Assembly (NCBI GenBank): GCA_036426205.1
Contig: CM071568.1
Location: 218,843,216-218,907,215 of the forward strand
Source: Ascaphus truei
Lineage: Eukaryota; Chordata; Amphibia; Anura; Ascaphidae
Direction of reading: 5' to 3'
DNA: 64,000 nucleotides
The position numbers and the translations under genes are program-made. The stretch's first letter is position 1. Each line of letters opens with the position of its first letter. The notes beneath the pieces are model-generated. The model did no database searches. It worked only from the letters and a program-made list of their open reading frames with translations, and was not told the origin of the DNA. Below are positions 34,575 through 47,493 of this stretch, in pieces.

Positions 34575-35400
34575 TTGACTGTGTGAGACTGTGTGTGTGT
34601 GTGTCAGTGTGTGTGTGTGCAGTGTGCTGTGTGTATGCAGTGTGCTGTGAGTGTGTGCAGTGTGCTGTGAGTGTATGCAGTGTGCTGTGAGTGTATGCAG
34701 TGTGCTGTGAGTGTATTCAGTGTGCTGTGAGTGTGTGCTGAGTGTGTGCAGTGTGCTGTGAGTGTGTGTCAGTGTGACTGGTTTTTTTTTATTGAGTGTG
34801 TGGCAGTTGCTTGTGAATCGTATTGCAGGTGCTTGTGAGTGTTGTGCTATGAATGTATTGCAATTGTGTGCTGTGCAGTGATGCTGTGTGTGTGTCAGGT
34901 GTATGTCGTTGCTGAGTGTTGCTGTGACGTGTGTGTGCTGTGTGTTGTTGCAAGTTGTGCTGTGAGTGGTGCAGTGTGCTGGGAGTGTATGCGTGTTCTG
35001 TGAGTGTATGCAGTGTGCGTGAGTGTTATGCAAAGTGGTGCTGTGGTATGTGCAATTGCGTGTGCAGGTGTGTGATTGTGATGGTGTGTGCCAGTGTGCT
35101 GTGAAGGTATGCAGGTGCTGTGAGTGTATGCATGTGTGTGTGAATGTATGCAGTTTGCATTGCAGTGATGTAATATTAGGTTTGCAGGGGTCCACGCTTC
35201 AAACCGCGTTTTATAAGCAGATCAGCGTGATAGGCAGATCGCGCGTTTAAACTGGTTTGAGCGGTATGTATTTGTTAATCATGTATTATTTTGTCGAGTC
35301 AAACTTATGCCCAGGGAATTACTTGAACTAACGAGATTGGTGAAAGTCTGTCGCCAGTATTAATTCCTGGTTGGAAAAGAGGTGAATTAGGGGGGGTCTG
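34310..35400. repeat. GT-rich tandem repeat block with GC-rich head
   Basis: After TTAACCCCGTTATAGCGCGG (34312-34331) there is about 200 bp of moderately GC-rich sequence, then a pure (GT)n run at 34542-34572. About 600 bp of imperfect TGTGCTGTGAGTGTATGCAG units follow, up to about 35160. Units become increasingly irregular to the right. The reverse-strand ORF here (34212-35195) is only a translation of the repeat. Confidence 0.75.
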
Positions 35401-36120
35401 GAGTTTGCTTTGTTCGGCCTGGCGTTTTCATGCGTTCCGCAACGTTTTTGTTTTCGTCTGCTGTTACGTTCTATTGTTTATGGCCGGACACTCGGCGGCC
35501 CATCGGGCTACCGGTCGTTGCCTGGGGCTCTGTTTCGGGCTCATTAGTAGGGTATTGTTCTAGTTAGGGGGAAGGGTCGCGGTATATATCCTCGTGTTGG
35601 TTGCTTGCGGCGGTCCCCATGGTCCCTCGCAGCAGGGTTGCAGTTTTGGCCCCCTTCCTCGGGTACGTGTTTGGACTGGTCGGGTGATTGAATCGTGACG
35701 TTGGTCTCGGACGGCGACCTGTTTGAGGTGATGTCCGGGTGCAACAAGGGCGCCAGCGTGTCGTCTCATGGATAGGGCTGGCATTGCCTCGCGGCAGCTG
35801 GGGTAGCTAGGGTTCGGGCGGGTGGGGTGGGGTCGGCATGTCTTCGCTGTTAGCCAGGGCTAGTTACGCTGCAGGGTTGGGCAGGTGTTGTCAGTGGGGT
35901 GAGGGGGCGGGGGGGGGTGGGAGTGGGGTGGGAAGCAAGGGAGGGAGGGGGTGGGAGCGGGGTGGGGGGTAGGAGGGGGGTGAGGTGGAGACGGGGTGGG
36001 GGATTGGAGGAAGCGGTTCGTCTTGGAGTATTCGGCTGTGTAGGGGAACGATGCGTGTGGCTTTATGTTCTATCGCTCGCCTGTTTTTCTTCTTTATTGT
36101 TTTCTTTGTGTTTATAAATA
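35400..36120. other. G-rich stretch, no gene seen
   Basis: A GC-rich segment ends in a strongly G-rich block (35898-36010, many GGGG runs) that could form G-quadruplexes on the plus strand. Short ORFs on both strands are composition artefacts. Confidence 0.5.
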
Positions 36121-36901
36121 AAAATAAATAAGTTAAATAATAACTTTCTAACAACGTTTTTAATATAACATGTATTAACTCTTAGTATCCAAGTGGTGCT
36201 TCTAATACGATGAGGTCCTCAGGTCTTCAGGGTGAAAATCCCTTGGAACTACTCTAATTATGTATCTAATGGGGAAATGCTAACCATAAATAAAGTCCCC
36301 CTCCCCTCAAAATAATAACAAACGAAAGTTATAAAAATATCCGTCCTTTGCCCGTGCTCAATGAAAAAATTGGAACTATAGAGCGACAAAAACATATCAC
36401 CCCCTGCAGCCTCAAAACCAACCTAATCCAGGTCCCGATGGCTCTACAGCAATACACACTTAAACCATGTCCCTCGCTGACCCCTCTCATGCTATGTGAA
36501 GGCCATGATCCTCTTTTGCTTTATAGAATATAACCCTTGTACTAGGGAAATTGTATTGGCAATCTTATATACTCTAGGGCCTCGTTACGGTCGCATAACA
36601 TAAATAAAGAGTTGTTGATTTACCAGGTGTGAACAGCTTATTCTAATGATGCATACTAGTTGTTGAGGACATGGAGAGTCGGATTTACGTAAGGCTATCA
36701 GAGTCCTGGCTTTTGGCAGGTGCAGTTTTTTTGTTTCTCTTTGGACAAGACAAAATAATTTTAAAGATTATTAATTTGAGTTTTTTTAATGTTGGGCATC
36801 GAACCATTGGATACCTTAATGGTATTAATTATGGGGAGTCTTGACCATGGAGACCCTTCGATAGACCTCACTGTAGAATGAATAAGTGGTCTTTTATATA
36901 T
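36121..36901. other. AT-rich intron sequence, no gene seen
   Basis: No gene or recognised repeat family is seen. Confidence 0.5.
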
Positions 36902-36979
36902 TTAACCCCTTGAGTGCCTATAGGTACTATGTCGCTCCTTGAGATGGTGAGGTAGGTCTCTCTGGACTCAAGGGTTTAA
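36902..36979. mobile_element. 78-bp piggyBac-like MITE
   Basis: The left end is TTAACCCCTTGAGTGCC. The right end, reverse complemented, is TTAAACCCTTGAGTCC. TTAA is present at both ends. It is a very short relative or analogue of the element at 25786-25979. Confidence 0.55.
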
Positions 36980-37067
36980 TGGCCCTTGATGTATATGTAA
37001 ATGTTATTTATTCTTGTTTTTTACATGTTATTTGTTCACTGGGCTACCACAGACTATTACACAATTA

Positions 37068-37279
37068 TAAAAAAACATGTAGCATTCAAATGCCAAAGAG
37101 ATAAAATACATCAAATTGCTATTGCCCAAAATATAATTGTTTAATATATGAAGAGATGAAAACATACACAGGGGCAAGAAGCACAACATTTCTGGATAAC
37201 TTCGTCATGTGCAGAGGAAAAGTTGTTTGGCTGTGTTTATCTCTTTTGCATTTGAGTGCTACATGTTTTGTTTTTTTAT
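37068..37279. repeat. foldback element, ~40-bp arms
   Basis: The left arm (37068-37106, containing ACATGTAGCATTCAAATG) pairs with the right arm (37235-37279, containing CATTTGAGTGCTACATG). The interior carries an ACTTCGTCA segment, a possible weak relative of the GAAG half of the recurring hairpin motif. Confidence 0.65.
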
Positions 37280-37789
37280 TGATGGACCATTACCTAATAG
37301 GATATGCTGATTGACATCTTACCTGCTCCAGCAATGCTTTGAATTATACAGACATCAAGTTACAGTAGGTGAGTGCCCACCACTTGTTCATTTTTATTAT
37401 ATTTGCTACAGCCTTATTAGGTCAACACTTGGCCAATAGGTTTAAAGTTCATTCCTATAGATGAGGGTGTTAGGTGTGCATGAGGTGGGGGTAGTAGTGC
37501 TGAGTTATGGGGAAGTTGCCTCTGGGGGGAGTTTGGGAGAGGGTGTTAAGCCCATGGAGGTGAAAAGGTTGGTTTAACCTATGGTTTGCCATAAGATTAG
37601 CAGTCTCTGGTATGCAAGGGATTAGGGACGTTTTATAGTGGGTATAGCTCTGTGTAACTGACTTTAGCCCTGATTTGCCCAAGATCCTTTTTTTTATCCG
37701 ATGTTAAACTTAAAATAACAACCTCTTTAGGCCTAACGCCAATATTCACTAAAGCCAATAATGTAACGTTAACCAGGATTTACTCTTTT

Positions 37790-38942
37790 TAAAACCGTTG
37801 ACATTATTTGTAGCAGCCATTATTTATGTAATAATCCCTGATAGAACAATGGGCATTACTGGCCAATAATGACCTTGGTGGGTTAAAGTCCCTCTGCGTT
37901 TCACCTTGGGCCTTTAACTCTTCCAGCCAGGGATTTATTGGCCAGGACAATGCCCTGTTCTGAGGGGATTATTACATTATATGCTAAATGTAGGCTTTTT
38001 TCATAAATCATATGACACTTTTGTATAGTTATATGGATTTTTTATTTAAAAATAAAACTGGTAAACAATAAGAAACACCTCTATATACGCTTACACTGCA
38101 AGCAGCTATTTCTTACCACCACGACCGATCCCCCATCTGTACACACACACACACACACACACACAGCACCCTCTACACACACACAGCAGCTCAAAACTAC
38201 TACTTGAAAAAACCTACTACTGGTGCGAAAGGGTCGTGTGTGTAATGGCGCAATAAATTTTGAACTTTTGCAAATCCGTGGAGTGCGGATCTTCCTTTTC
38301 ACAGTTCAAGCTTGGATATTTGTGAAGGATATCCCTTTGAACAGCAGCACCGGTAATACTGTTGTTTATATACTTACACTGGCGACACACTTTATTCGAG
38401 CTCGGCTAGTCCCACGAATTCGGGTTATACTCGGGTGTATTGAGGTTTGTGATGTTTTCTGCCCGAGGCATTTGGCGTTTTCCAGGCAGGATATGAGCAT
38501 TATTCCCGCTGGCCGCAAAACTGCACAGATATATATATGTATATATATATACTGCATACAATTCATGAATTTATGCCATGGTAGACACGCGAAGCAGTGC
38601 AGCCTATTAAATACCTAATCATTATCATTTAACAGATCAGCCACCCGTCTAGCCAGGCATGAACCATGGCTGGAAGGCAAACGCAACGGGCTTGTCAGAG
38701 GTGAGGAGCGGCGCATTCCAGGTATCTGCCAGTACATACTGGGTATTTGCTCGAATAAAGTGTGTCGCAGCAGTATGGTGTGCAGCATATCACTGTTTAA
38801 TCAACAACAACACCGCAGCCCAACACACAACACAGCAGCTCTACACACACACTCTGCTGCTACACACACACATACAACAGAACAGCACACCACACACACT
38901 GCTGCTGCTACACCCTTAAACACTGCTGCTGACACTGAAACA

Positions 38943-38973
<31 letters not shown>

Positions 38974-39470
38974 CACTTCAACACAAGACGCAGCTCTACC
39001 CACACAAGAGCCACACACACAAGAGCTCTATCACCACACAAACTATGCGTGCATACACAACACTACCTCTCAGCAACCCTGGACCACCACTGCTAGCACC
39101 ACAACACACCACACCACACCACACTGTTGTAAACCCCATAACACGATACCTGCTGACACTGACACAGCACACACAAAATCAACGTGTAAGACAGCCACTC
39201 ACTTGCTTGGCGAGCGATGACTCTCTAGACCCCCCCCCAACCACCCTCCCCACATTCAGCTGAATTAGTTCTGGTCTGATTATTCACCTGACCAAATTCC
39301 AGCCCTGTATCCGAGCTGTTCTCGAAAGTCTGATTGGCTGATCGGAATTGGAAAAACGGATTGCAGAGCTGCAAACAAAATTCCGGCGCATGCTCTGAAT
39401 CTCGATAAGGCCCGGAATTTTAATTCCCAATCAGAGAGCAGGAATTATAAGGTAATTTCCGGGATATTTT
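37790..39470. repeat. CA-core repeat, copy 1 (interrupted)
   Basis: An AT-rich left part with GGGCATTA and TAATGCCC-like words leads into (CA)n-rich DNA at 38139-38180. The CA core resumes at 38810-39230 and is followed by a TTCAGCTGAATTAGTTCTG to CCAATCAGAGAGCAGG right part. The same order recurs at 39490-40800. About 600 bp inside (38217-38810) is unrelated and contains a MITE. Confidence 0.55.
38382..38768. mobile_element. MITE with GCGACACACTTTATTCGAGC ends
   Basis: GCGACACACTTTATTCGAGC at the left is matched by GCTCGAATAAAGTGTGTCGC at the right, a perfect 20-bp terminal inverted repeat. A clear target duplication is not visible. A single right end of the same element, with about 45 bp of matching sequence, lies at 53837-53884. 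Confidence 0.65.
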
Positions 39471-39489
39471 ACGCTTTGCTATTATTAAA

Positions 39490-40800
39490 GTAAAGTTCCC
39501 TGAAGAACAGGTGCATTATGGCTCATATAATGCCCTGTGGGAAGAGCTTGAACTAGAGTTGAGGCCCTGACGGCGAAAAGCCGAGGGACTAACCCCAGGC
39601 CAGGGCATTATTTGCCAGATGCCCTGGTTTCGAGGAGGATTATTTACTTATTATAGGCTCAATGTCGGCTGTGATTTCATATAATAATAGAACTTTGTAT
39701 AGTTAAATTATAATAGATTTTTTATTAATATTAGTATTAAAACCTAATTAAATGCTAATACCTATAACCACATCTAGAGCGGCTACCATGCAGATGATAA
39801 GTACAACAAAACACACATGACGCCAAAACCAGAGAACAACACAACACACACACAAACACATAACCACAAAGACCAACACACACCACACAAAAACACAAAC
39901 AGCACACACTCAAACAATCAATACTAGTTGTACCACAACACACAAAAAAACACCAACACAAAGTGCTATCACATCACTCACACCACACACCACACAACAC
40001 ACACACACACACACACACACCACACCATACACCACACACACACACACCACTCACACACCACACACACACACCACACTGGAGCGCTAGAACACCAACCACC
40101 ACAGCACATCCTCTACACTCACTTTAAAGCACCCTTACATCGCACAGCAGAAGCTCTTACACACACAAGCAGCTCTTACAAGACACAAGTACTCTGCTGC
40201 TACTCCACAGTGCTACAACCTCATTAAAAACACTGTCTAGGACTAAACCACACACACACACACACACATCAGTCTAAACTCACATCAAAATCTGCTGCTT
40301 ACACTACAACAGCACAACACACACACATCACACTTTGTCCCAGCCATCAGATAAATTATAATGCATGCCACTTACTAAACTATTTGGTCACTCTCCTCCA
40401 ACACTTAGCCACGTCACCCTCCTCCCCCCTCATCCGACCCCCCCATCACACACACACAACACTGCACCTCTATACACAACACACTTACTTCTTTGCAGAC
40501 TCTCCCCCCCCCCAATTCAACTGAATCTGCTCACAAAATCTCAGTCAGCTCGGGAGGGGGAGGAGTCAACCCGTGGCTGATACTTTTTGACCAATCCCCT
40601 GCCATGTCTCGGAGCTTTTACTTAATTCAAACCAATCCCCTGCCCTGTCTCAGCTGTTATGAAAGCTGATTGGCTGGAAATAAACAGATTGAAAACTGCA
40701 TTTTGCAAGCTGCTGAAATTCAGGGCATTACTGTGGATAATGCCCGGAATTTTAACCAATCAGAGAGCAGGGTTTTCAATAATGCCCTGAATTTTACTGC
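39490..40800. repeat. CA-core repeat, copy 2
   Basis: The left part (39490-39750, repeating GGGCATTATTTGCC-like words) is followed by a CA-rich core (39780-40500). The right part ends in CCAATCAGAGAGCAGGG and AATGCCCTGAATTTTACTG. ORFs across the core are dinucleotide translations. Confidence 0.55.
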
Positions 40801-42880
40801 TTTAGTCTATAATTGAATTTATATGCAAATTAGCTCATTATAGCTAAAATACATTTATCCTGTATTCATCTGTATATCTAATATGTCATTAAGCTCATAT
40901 AGACACTGAAATGGTGCTTTTAGAAAAAAAACCAAGAGAGACCATTTTAAGAGAGGGCCAATTGACTGGCATACCTTTTGGAGAAGGGGTTAGAGAGAGA
41001 GAGAAAGAGGAAGAAAGTGAGTGAGAGACACAGTGAGATTGATTAACCTTCATTCTGTGGAGAAAGATACCTGTGAAACATGCACATTGAAATACAGTGA
41101 ATATATTTAGCATATTTAACTTAGCATATTTCCCAGGTATGCCAGGTGTGTTCACCGGTATCTCATTTCCCTTTTTAAATTTCAGTGTCTTGTTGAGAAT
41201 ATTATCCCATTATTTGAAAATAATGCTGCATTATCCCAAAATAACGTAACATTAACCCAAATTCTAATAAGCTTTTACTATAGCTGTTAATTTTCCAGAT
41301 ATAGTACATTCTTTGAGGAGCAAAATGGTAACTCTGAAAAGAATAATAATTCATGTTTAAATTTATTTTCTGTCATAGGGTTTTGTGATCAATCTCATTA
41401 CATAAGCCAATGGTAGAAAAAAATGATATTTGCATGTGGATTCTTGTCATTATTAAGGCAGTTGCGAAAGTGATGATGACGGTTTTCCTGAATGATAACC
41501 AAAAAACTGATATGACAATGAATGGATTATTGCACTGCTATCATGCATATATAATTCCTAGTTAAAATGGCATTAAAATCGGGAAGAGCCTGCATTATTT
41601 TTTTCAATGTATTGCACATTATTTTCGATTTAATGGAGCTAGTGAATCTAGGACTTTGTGAATGTTGCATGTCCTCAACTGACAAAAACAAAATCCATTT
41701 TACCAAAACAGAACTAATATGCAAATTATTCATGACTTTTGAATGTATTTGAATGTATGCCATACTGCCGGCCACCACTATTGGCCCATTAGAATCCTAA
41801 TATTGGATTCGTCCAGAAGTTCGAGACCCGGAAATATGGGTTTCCCTTCCCCTCAGCAAAAGCCATATTTTAGAGTCTGGAACTTCAGGGCAAATCAAAT
41901 GTCAAGTTGAATCGAATGTGCGAATTGTGGCCACAAGAGATGAGCGAATCAGTGCTAATCCGTTTCTCTGGGTTTTATACCAAATTCATCCCCCCCACAC
42001 CAAAATCCGCCCAATCTACACTACAAAATCAGTGCAAATCAACCCAAATCTGCCATTGGATACAATACGGACAGATGGTTAAGAATCCGATCAGTGAATT
42101 CCACAATCTGTGGCTAGGTATTTAAAAGTCCATACACAGATTAATTCATGGAGAGAGAAAGAGAGAGAGAGATCTCCTCCTGCGGATTAATTAATGTCCA
42201 GATTTTAAACCATCCTGTCCTGGATTTCAGATTGCTCTCTAAAATAAATGTAAAAATCTGATTAAAAAAAAAAAGAAATCACCCATCTTTAGTGTCCACC
42301 AGTGAAAATGCATACATTCTCTTTCATTTTTTTTTACAATATCTTCGTATTGGAATATTCGTCTGCAAATTGAATATTGTCTAAAACTAATTTGCGGGCC
42401 GAGTTTTGACATATCTCAACAAAAGAGTACAAATCTTCAGCTATATGAGAAAAAAAAACATGAATAATTCTAACCTCTTCAGGAAGTGATGGGTTAATCT
42501 CTTTATTTGCTATTATGAGGGTTAGAGACTCATCTGATCAATAAGAAATAATTGGGGTAAGGAATCAAAGTCTCCTGGCTGAAAAATGTGGGCAAAGCTG
42601 CGGGAAACAAGCGGCAACACATTTATCAAAGTAAAAAAATCCCATATCCCAATCCCAGGAGACATTAATATATCTGTGTCAATGTCTCAAATTCTAAAAA
42701 TGATAGTACTTCTAAAATAAATTATAATCAAACCTTCTCTGAACAACCACGTTTGGATATCAGCTTTCTAATGTTGTACAACATTTTTGTCATATACTGT
42801 ACATTTTAATTATAACAATTTTAAATACATTAGTTAAAGAGGTATTACATTCATATTTAAAGTAACCTAATTATACATAC
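40801..42880. other. AT-rich intron, no gene seen
   Basis: Contains a short AGAGAG run (about 40990-41015 and 42150-42175). A host exon begins on the minus strand at 42935-42881. Confidence 0.5.
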
Positions 42881-42935
42881 CTTGCTTGGGGCTGTTTTTC
42901 TCCTCCAGGAACACTGACACTTCTTTTCAATGTGC
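42881..42935 (-). CDS. host gene exon (third seen), 55 nt
   Basis: The acceptor is TTCGATAGTTTCAG and the donor is CAAG followed by GTATGT, both good consensus sites. It enters in phase 1 and leaves in phase 2 with an open frame encoding GTLKRSVSVPGGEKQPQA. The RSVSVP stretch looks like a basophilic kinase or 14-3-3 site (inference). Phases agree with the exons on either side. Confidence 0.7.
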
Positions 42936-43407
42936 CTGAAACTATCGAACAAAAATATGATTATGGCAAATATATATATATATATATATATTTTGTGTGT
43001 GACTATCCCTTTGAGACACACATACACCAACGATATGTCATATTTTTTCTCCACATGCCACAAATGTATTATTTTCGTATGTATATTTTTATTCATATAG
43101 CACCAACGCAGCACTTTAAAGAATGAAAATACAAGGTTATATAAACAACAAAGAATGGGGTTAAATGCAACAGGTAAATGACAACATAAGGCAGGGGGTC
43201 GTCAAACCGCGGCTCGCGAGCCACTTGCGGCTCTTGGGGCACGTCCGTGCGGCTCTCCTCAGGAATTGCGGGGCAGGCGTGATGCGGGAGCAAGCGCGTG
43301 GGCGGCGGAGAAGCAAGTGTGTGGCGAAAAATGGCGGCGATTCCCCAGCGGTCCCGGCGCGCAGGTCCCGGTGCGCATGCGCAGGTCAGGGCAGCTCCCT
43401 CCCCCCC

Positions 43408-43730
43408 GCTCCCAACGTGGGATGGAGGGGGGAAGTACCAGCTCCTCCTGCCAGCTCCTCCTGCGGCGGCCCCTCTCCCCCCGCTCCCAACGTGGGACGG
43501 AGGGGGGAAGTACCAGCTCCTCCTGCCAGCTCCTCCTGTGGCGGCCCCTCCCCCCCGCTCCCAACGTGGGACGGAGGGGGGAAGTACCAGCTCCTCCTGC
43601 CAGCTCCTCCTGCGGCGGCCCCTCCCCCCCGCTCCCAATATGGGACGGAGCGGGGAGAAGTAGCAGATTACCTCTCAGCTCTCCTGCGGCGGCCCCTCCC
43701 CCCCCCGTTCCCAACGTGGGACAAATTGGA
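43408..43730. repeat. GC-rich minisatellite, ~75-bp unit
   Basis: Units start at about 43408, 43483, 43557, 43631 and 43708 with GCTCCCAACGTGGGACGG and continue through GTACCAGCTCCTCCTGCC. The AACGTGGGA core and the G-rich and C-rich halves are well kept. Long ORFs on both strands here (up to 322 codons) are repeat translations. Confidence 0.9.
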
Positions 43731-43849
43731 AAGTACCAGCTAATCCTGCGGCCTGCTTCCCGCACTCCCCCCGCTGGGCCAGATTCCCGTGCTCCCCTGG
43801 AGCCCACTCCCGTGGGCCCCCCGAGCACACTCCCTCATCGCCCCCCCCC

Positions 43850-44740
43850 CCCCCCCCGAGCCCACCTCCCGCACCCCCAAGCCACCTCCCTTCCCGTGAT
43901 TCACCCACCCACCGTCATTCACCCACCCAGTCACTGTCATTCACCCAATCACTGTCTCCCATTCACCCACCCACCGTCATTCACCCACCCACACAACGTC
44001 ATTCACCCACCCACCCACACACCGTCATTCACCCACCCACCCATCGTCAATCACCCACCCGCCCACCCGTCGTCATTCAATCGTCAGCCACCAACCCATT
44101 GTCATTCACCCACCCATCTCATTCACCCACCCACCCACTGTCACTCACCCACCCACTCACTGTCACCCACCCACCCACCTAGTCACTGTCATTCACCCAC
44201 CCACCTAGTCACTGTCATTCACCCACCCACCTAGTCACTGTCATCCACCCACCCACCCAGTCACTGTCATTCACCCACCCAGTCACTGTCATCCACCCAC
44301 CCAGTCACTGTCATTCACCCACCCATTCACTGTCATTCACCCACCCACCCAGACACTGTCATTCACCCACCCACCCAGTCACTGTCATTCACCCACCCAC
44401 CCAGTCACTGTCATTCACCCACCCACCCAGTCACTGTCATTCACCCACCCACCCAGTCACTGTCATTCACCCACCCACCCAGTCACTGTCACCCACCCAC
44501 CCTCCTAGTCACTGTCATTCACCCAGTCACTGTCTCCCATTCACCCACCCACCGTCATTCACCCACCGACCCATCGTCATTCACCCACCCACTGTCATTC
44601 ACCCACCCACTGTCATTCACCCACCCACGTTAAACAACCATCATTCACCCACCCACTATCATTCACCCACACACCGTCATTCACCCAACTGTCATTCTAC
44701 TGTCATTCCCCCACCCAGTCATCCACTCACCCACTCAGCC
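43850..44740. repeat. CACCCA / GTCATTCACC tandem repeat
   Basis: About 900 bp of variable-length units are built from CATTCACCCACCCA with optional CCCAGTCACTGT. The strands are strongly asymmetric (almost no G on the plus strand). Confidence 0.9.
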
Positions 44741-44997
44741 ACCCAGGCAGGCAGTCACATGTCTTTTGTTGAAAATATAAAAATAAATAGGTTGCATTGT
44801 AATGTTTTTTTCTGAATCACAATAAGAAAACAGTTAAGTAAAAGTTGCGCGCTAAAAGATATTGTTTCGTGGTAGGTGCGCTATGGGTTGGGGGGGTGTA
44901 CGCTATGGGTTCGGGGGGCCCTGCTCCTTTCATTTGTCCATGATTTCTGTTGGCGGCCCTCTTTTGGACTGAGAGTTTGATGATCCCTGACATAAGG

Positions 44998-47480
44998 CAT
45001 AGGGAGACAAATGAGATAGCTTGCCTTTCGACCTGTTAAGAAGATACAGTACAGTCTGAAGTCATTGTTTGTCTGAGAGGTTGAGTTTACATTTTACATT
45101 TCTGTGTGCAAATTGATTTAGTTTCTATATGCTGATTTGACCTTATTGGCATGACTACACTACACTGTATTGCTTCTTTTTCTTTTCCGGCAGCGCTCCC
45201 CTACTTCTAAAAGGAATTTTAGAAGAACTTATATGTTTTGTTTGGATTTTGAATGGCAACTTCCTCAAGTGACATTTTAGCTATTTTTTCTCTTTTGATC
45301 TCTAACCTCTCCTTTTTCACATTGCGTACGCATTTTTTTTTTTATTTCATACAACAAATCTCATTATTTGGGTTCTGCCTCTGGGGTTATTTTTACTATT
45401 TTTCACTGTATTATGTAAACAAATTTGTGCTGTTTTAAGCACGTATATTTTTAAATAAACGTATTTTTAATTTTTTTACGTGTAGTTTTAAATGTACATA
45501 TGAAAAAATCTGAAAGGTTTCTTAAAAGTTGTTAAAAACTTTGCAGACGTAGCGATTTTAAACATTTAACTTTTTTCCTCTTTTTTTAGTTTCTTATCTC
45601 TAAAAAGCTGTTTGAATGAACACTAGTGTCGTATTTGATTTCTTACAACCCTGACGACGTTGCCGGATGGGACCAAAACGTTTAGGAAGAATATGTACCG
45701 GCAATAAAGCTACTTTTTTTTCAATGTACTGTATGAGTGCCCACTGCCTCTCTACTTTTGAATCTGCTTAATTACGGGATCTAGTACAGGATTAGATCCC
45801 GACAGCATTTAGTATACCGCAAAGTTATGTTCCGGTACAGTGAGTACTAGGAGTGCAAGCTCTTACAAATCATTTTCCTTTCTTAAAACTCCCAATGTTT
45901 GTTAAAGTGCGTTGATGTTACTGGCCATTTTGAAAATGTATTGTACCTATAGACCTTTCCATTATAGTCAAAGGTGCCAACTCTGCACCTACTGTACACA
46001 ACTTTTTCTGTGACGGAAGCATTCAATTACAAACCCTATCACCACTGCATATCTTTTATATCTTGGAAAAGGTCTGTGTGTAGACAGAAAAGTCAGTTAA
46101 ATAAATAAACTGGTATTATGCTGTTCAATTTTTCCAGTTAAAGGTGCAATCACTCTTTTAAATGGAGATAGATGCAGATTTCTGCTGTAGTTATCTATTT
46201 TATATTTAATATTCATGTTATAAAGAATAAATCCTGACTTTGAAATGTTTATGTATAAAGAACAGTTAATTAATATCCTGTGTGATTTCTAAATTCTCCA
46301 TTTCCGCAGCACTAGTGAATAACCCATTCCATTACCTCATTTTTTATTTATTTTTTTACACAAAATTAGATATTAATTTTAAAAAGCATTGTAACCAGTA
46401 AAGTTAGTTATAACTGTAAATGACCCCTTGTCTTTAATGTCAAATTTACTTTAGTTTGAAGGACATACAGTAGGCATGATGTGGCTATATTAACAAGCCT
46501 ATAAATATATGTGGTGGAGTGATAATTTGGCAACGCATGAACTTCTTAAAGAAACAAAGTCATTCATCTATACAAGAATGATCTCTATCTAATTAAATAG
46601 TCACAGTTGATACATTTGAATCTATGATTGTGATGTAGCTTTCTTCCTTGATTAATCGACCCCATACTGCTGTAGCTGTTGTAAACTTTGCATTTTGTTA
46701 TATTTATTCCCTCTTTTATAATGAAATATGCTTGCATATCAAGAACAGGACATTAATATGTCTCTAATCTGTATATTCTGTCTGTCAGACTTTGCTTTGC
46801 CTGAACTGGCACACATTTCCGATCAAACTACAGTATATAGTAAAACATGTTTTAGTGAGACAGACTAAGGAGCTACCGATAATTAATTAATATGTTTCTC
46901 TTTTAACGTGCATGATTAAGTCATCTAATTTTCTCCTAATTTTTTTAAACAAAATATCACAAAAACTATGTTTAAAAAACCTGGAAACCATACACTAGAT
47001 TTTGTAACGACCGCCCTCCTAATGTGAGAAACAACAGGCCTTGATAAATATGGAAAGTGCTACTGTAGGTTGTGATATATTACCGCATAATCATATTTGT
47101 GCTATATGGGTACAAAAGGTGAGTGTTACAAACTGCAGTGTGAACTCCATGGGGCTTATTCATTAAACCATGATATTGTCAAGGCAAAAATCACCTTAAA
47201 AAACAACATGATTTGATGCGATACAACTTTTTCCCAGATTGTTATATCTTTTCCAGACCCTTGAGGTAAACGTTTCAAAGAGAGAGACAGTATTGTAGAT
47301 TTACAAAGTGAGGGAGGTAGTTTTATTTTGTGAAATCGAAAACCCAGAGTCAGAAGAGGGGTATTATCAAAAGCCATATCTGTTCTGGCCATCCACTCTT
47401 TTATGCAATTCTATTATGTGGCACAACTTTCCCATGTAATTTAATAGTGTCTTCCAAAAGATCCAGAAGAGATGGCTTGC
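44998..47480. other. AT-rich intron sequence
   Basis: No gene is seen. A repeat-like block at 45640-45730 carries a variant of the recurring motif (CCTGACGACG, weak stem, CAAAACGTTT at 45649-45683) followed by GCAATAAAGC. Confidence 0.5.
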
Positions 47481-47493
47481 TTTTGAGGCAGAC

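Larger units (their letters stand above)
43192..44989. mobile_element. non-autonomous hAT element carrying minisatellites
   Basis: The element runs from CAGGGGGTCGTCAAACC to GAGTTTGATGATCCCTG. The ends are imperfect inverted repeats of about 17 bp. It is flanked by an exact 8-bp duplication ACATAAGG (43184-43191, 44990-44997), the hAT signature. The inner edge has GCGGCTCGCGAGCC, as in many hAT MITEs. The interior is not a transposase: it is a ~75-bp GC-rich minisatellite followed by about 900 bp of CACCCA-type repeat. It lies in the host intron between the exons at 49591 and 42935. Confidence 0.85.

Noticed and set aside
34212..35195. 327-codon minus-strand ORF rich in Thr and His
   Set aside because: It is a translation of the GT/CA tandem repeat and has no non-repetitive content.
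38760..39263. 167-codon Thr/His-rich plus-strand ORF
   Set aside because: CA-dinucleotide repeat translation.
43266..44234. Pro/His-rich plus-strand ORF of 322 codons and its overlapping mates
   Set aside because: They arise from the GC minisatellite and the CACCCA repeat inside the hAT element; three frames are open at once.
43850..44740. CRISPR-like array of short repeats
   Set aside because: Units vary in length, are contiguous and have no unique spacers; it is a simple tandem repeat in a eukaryotic genome.
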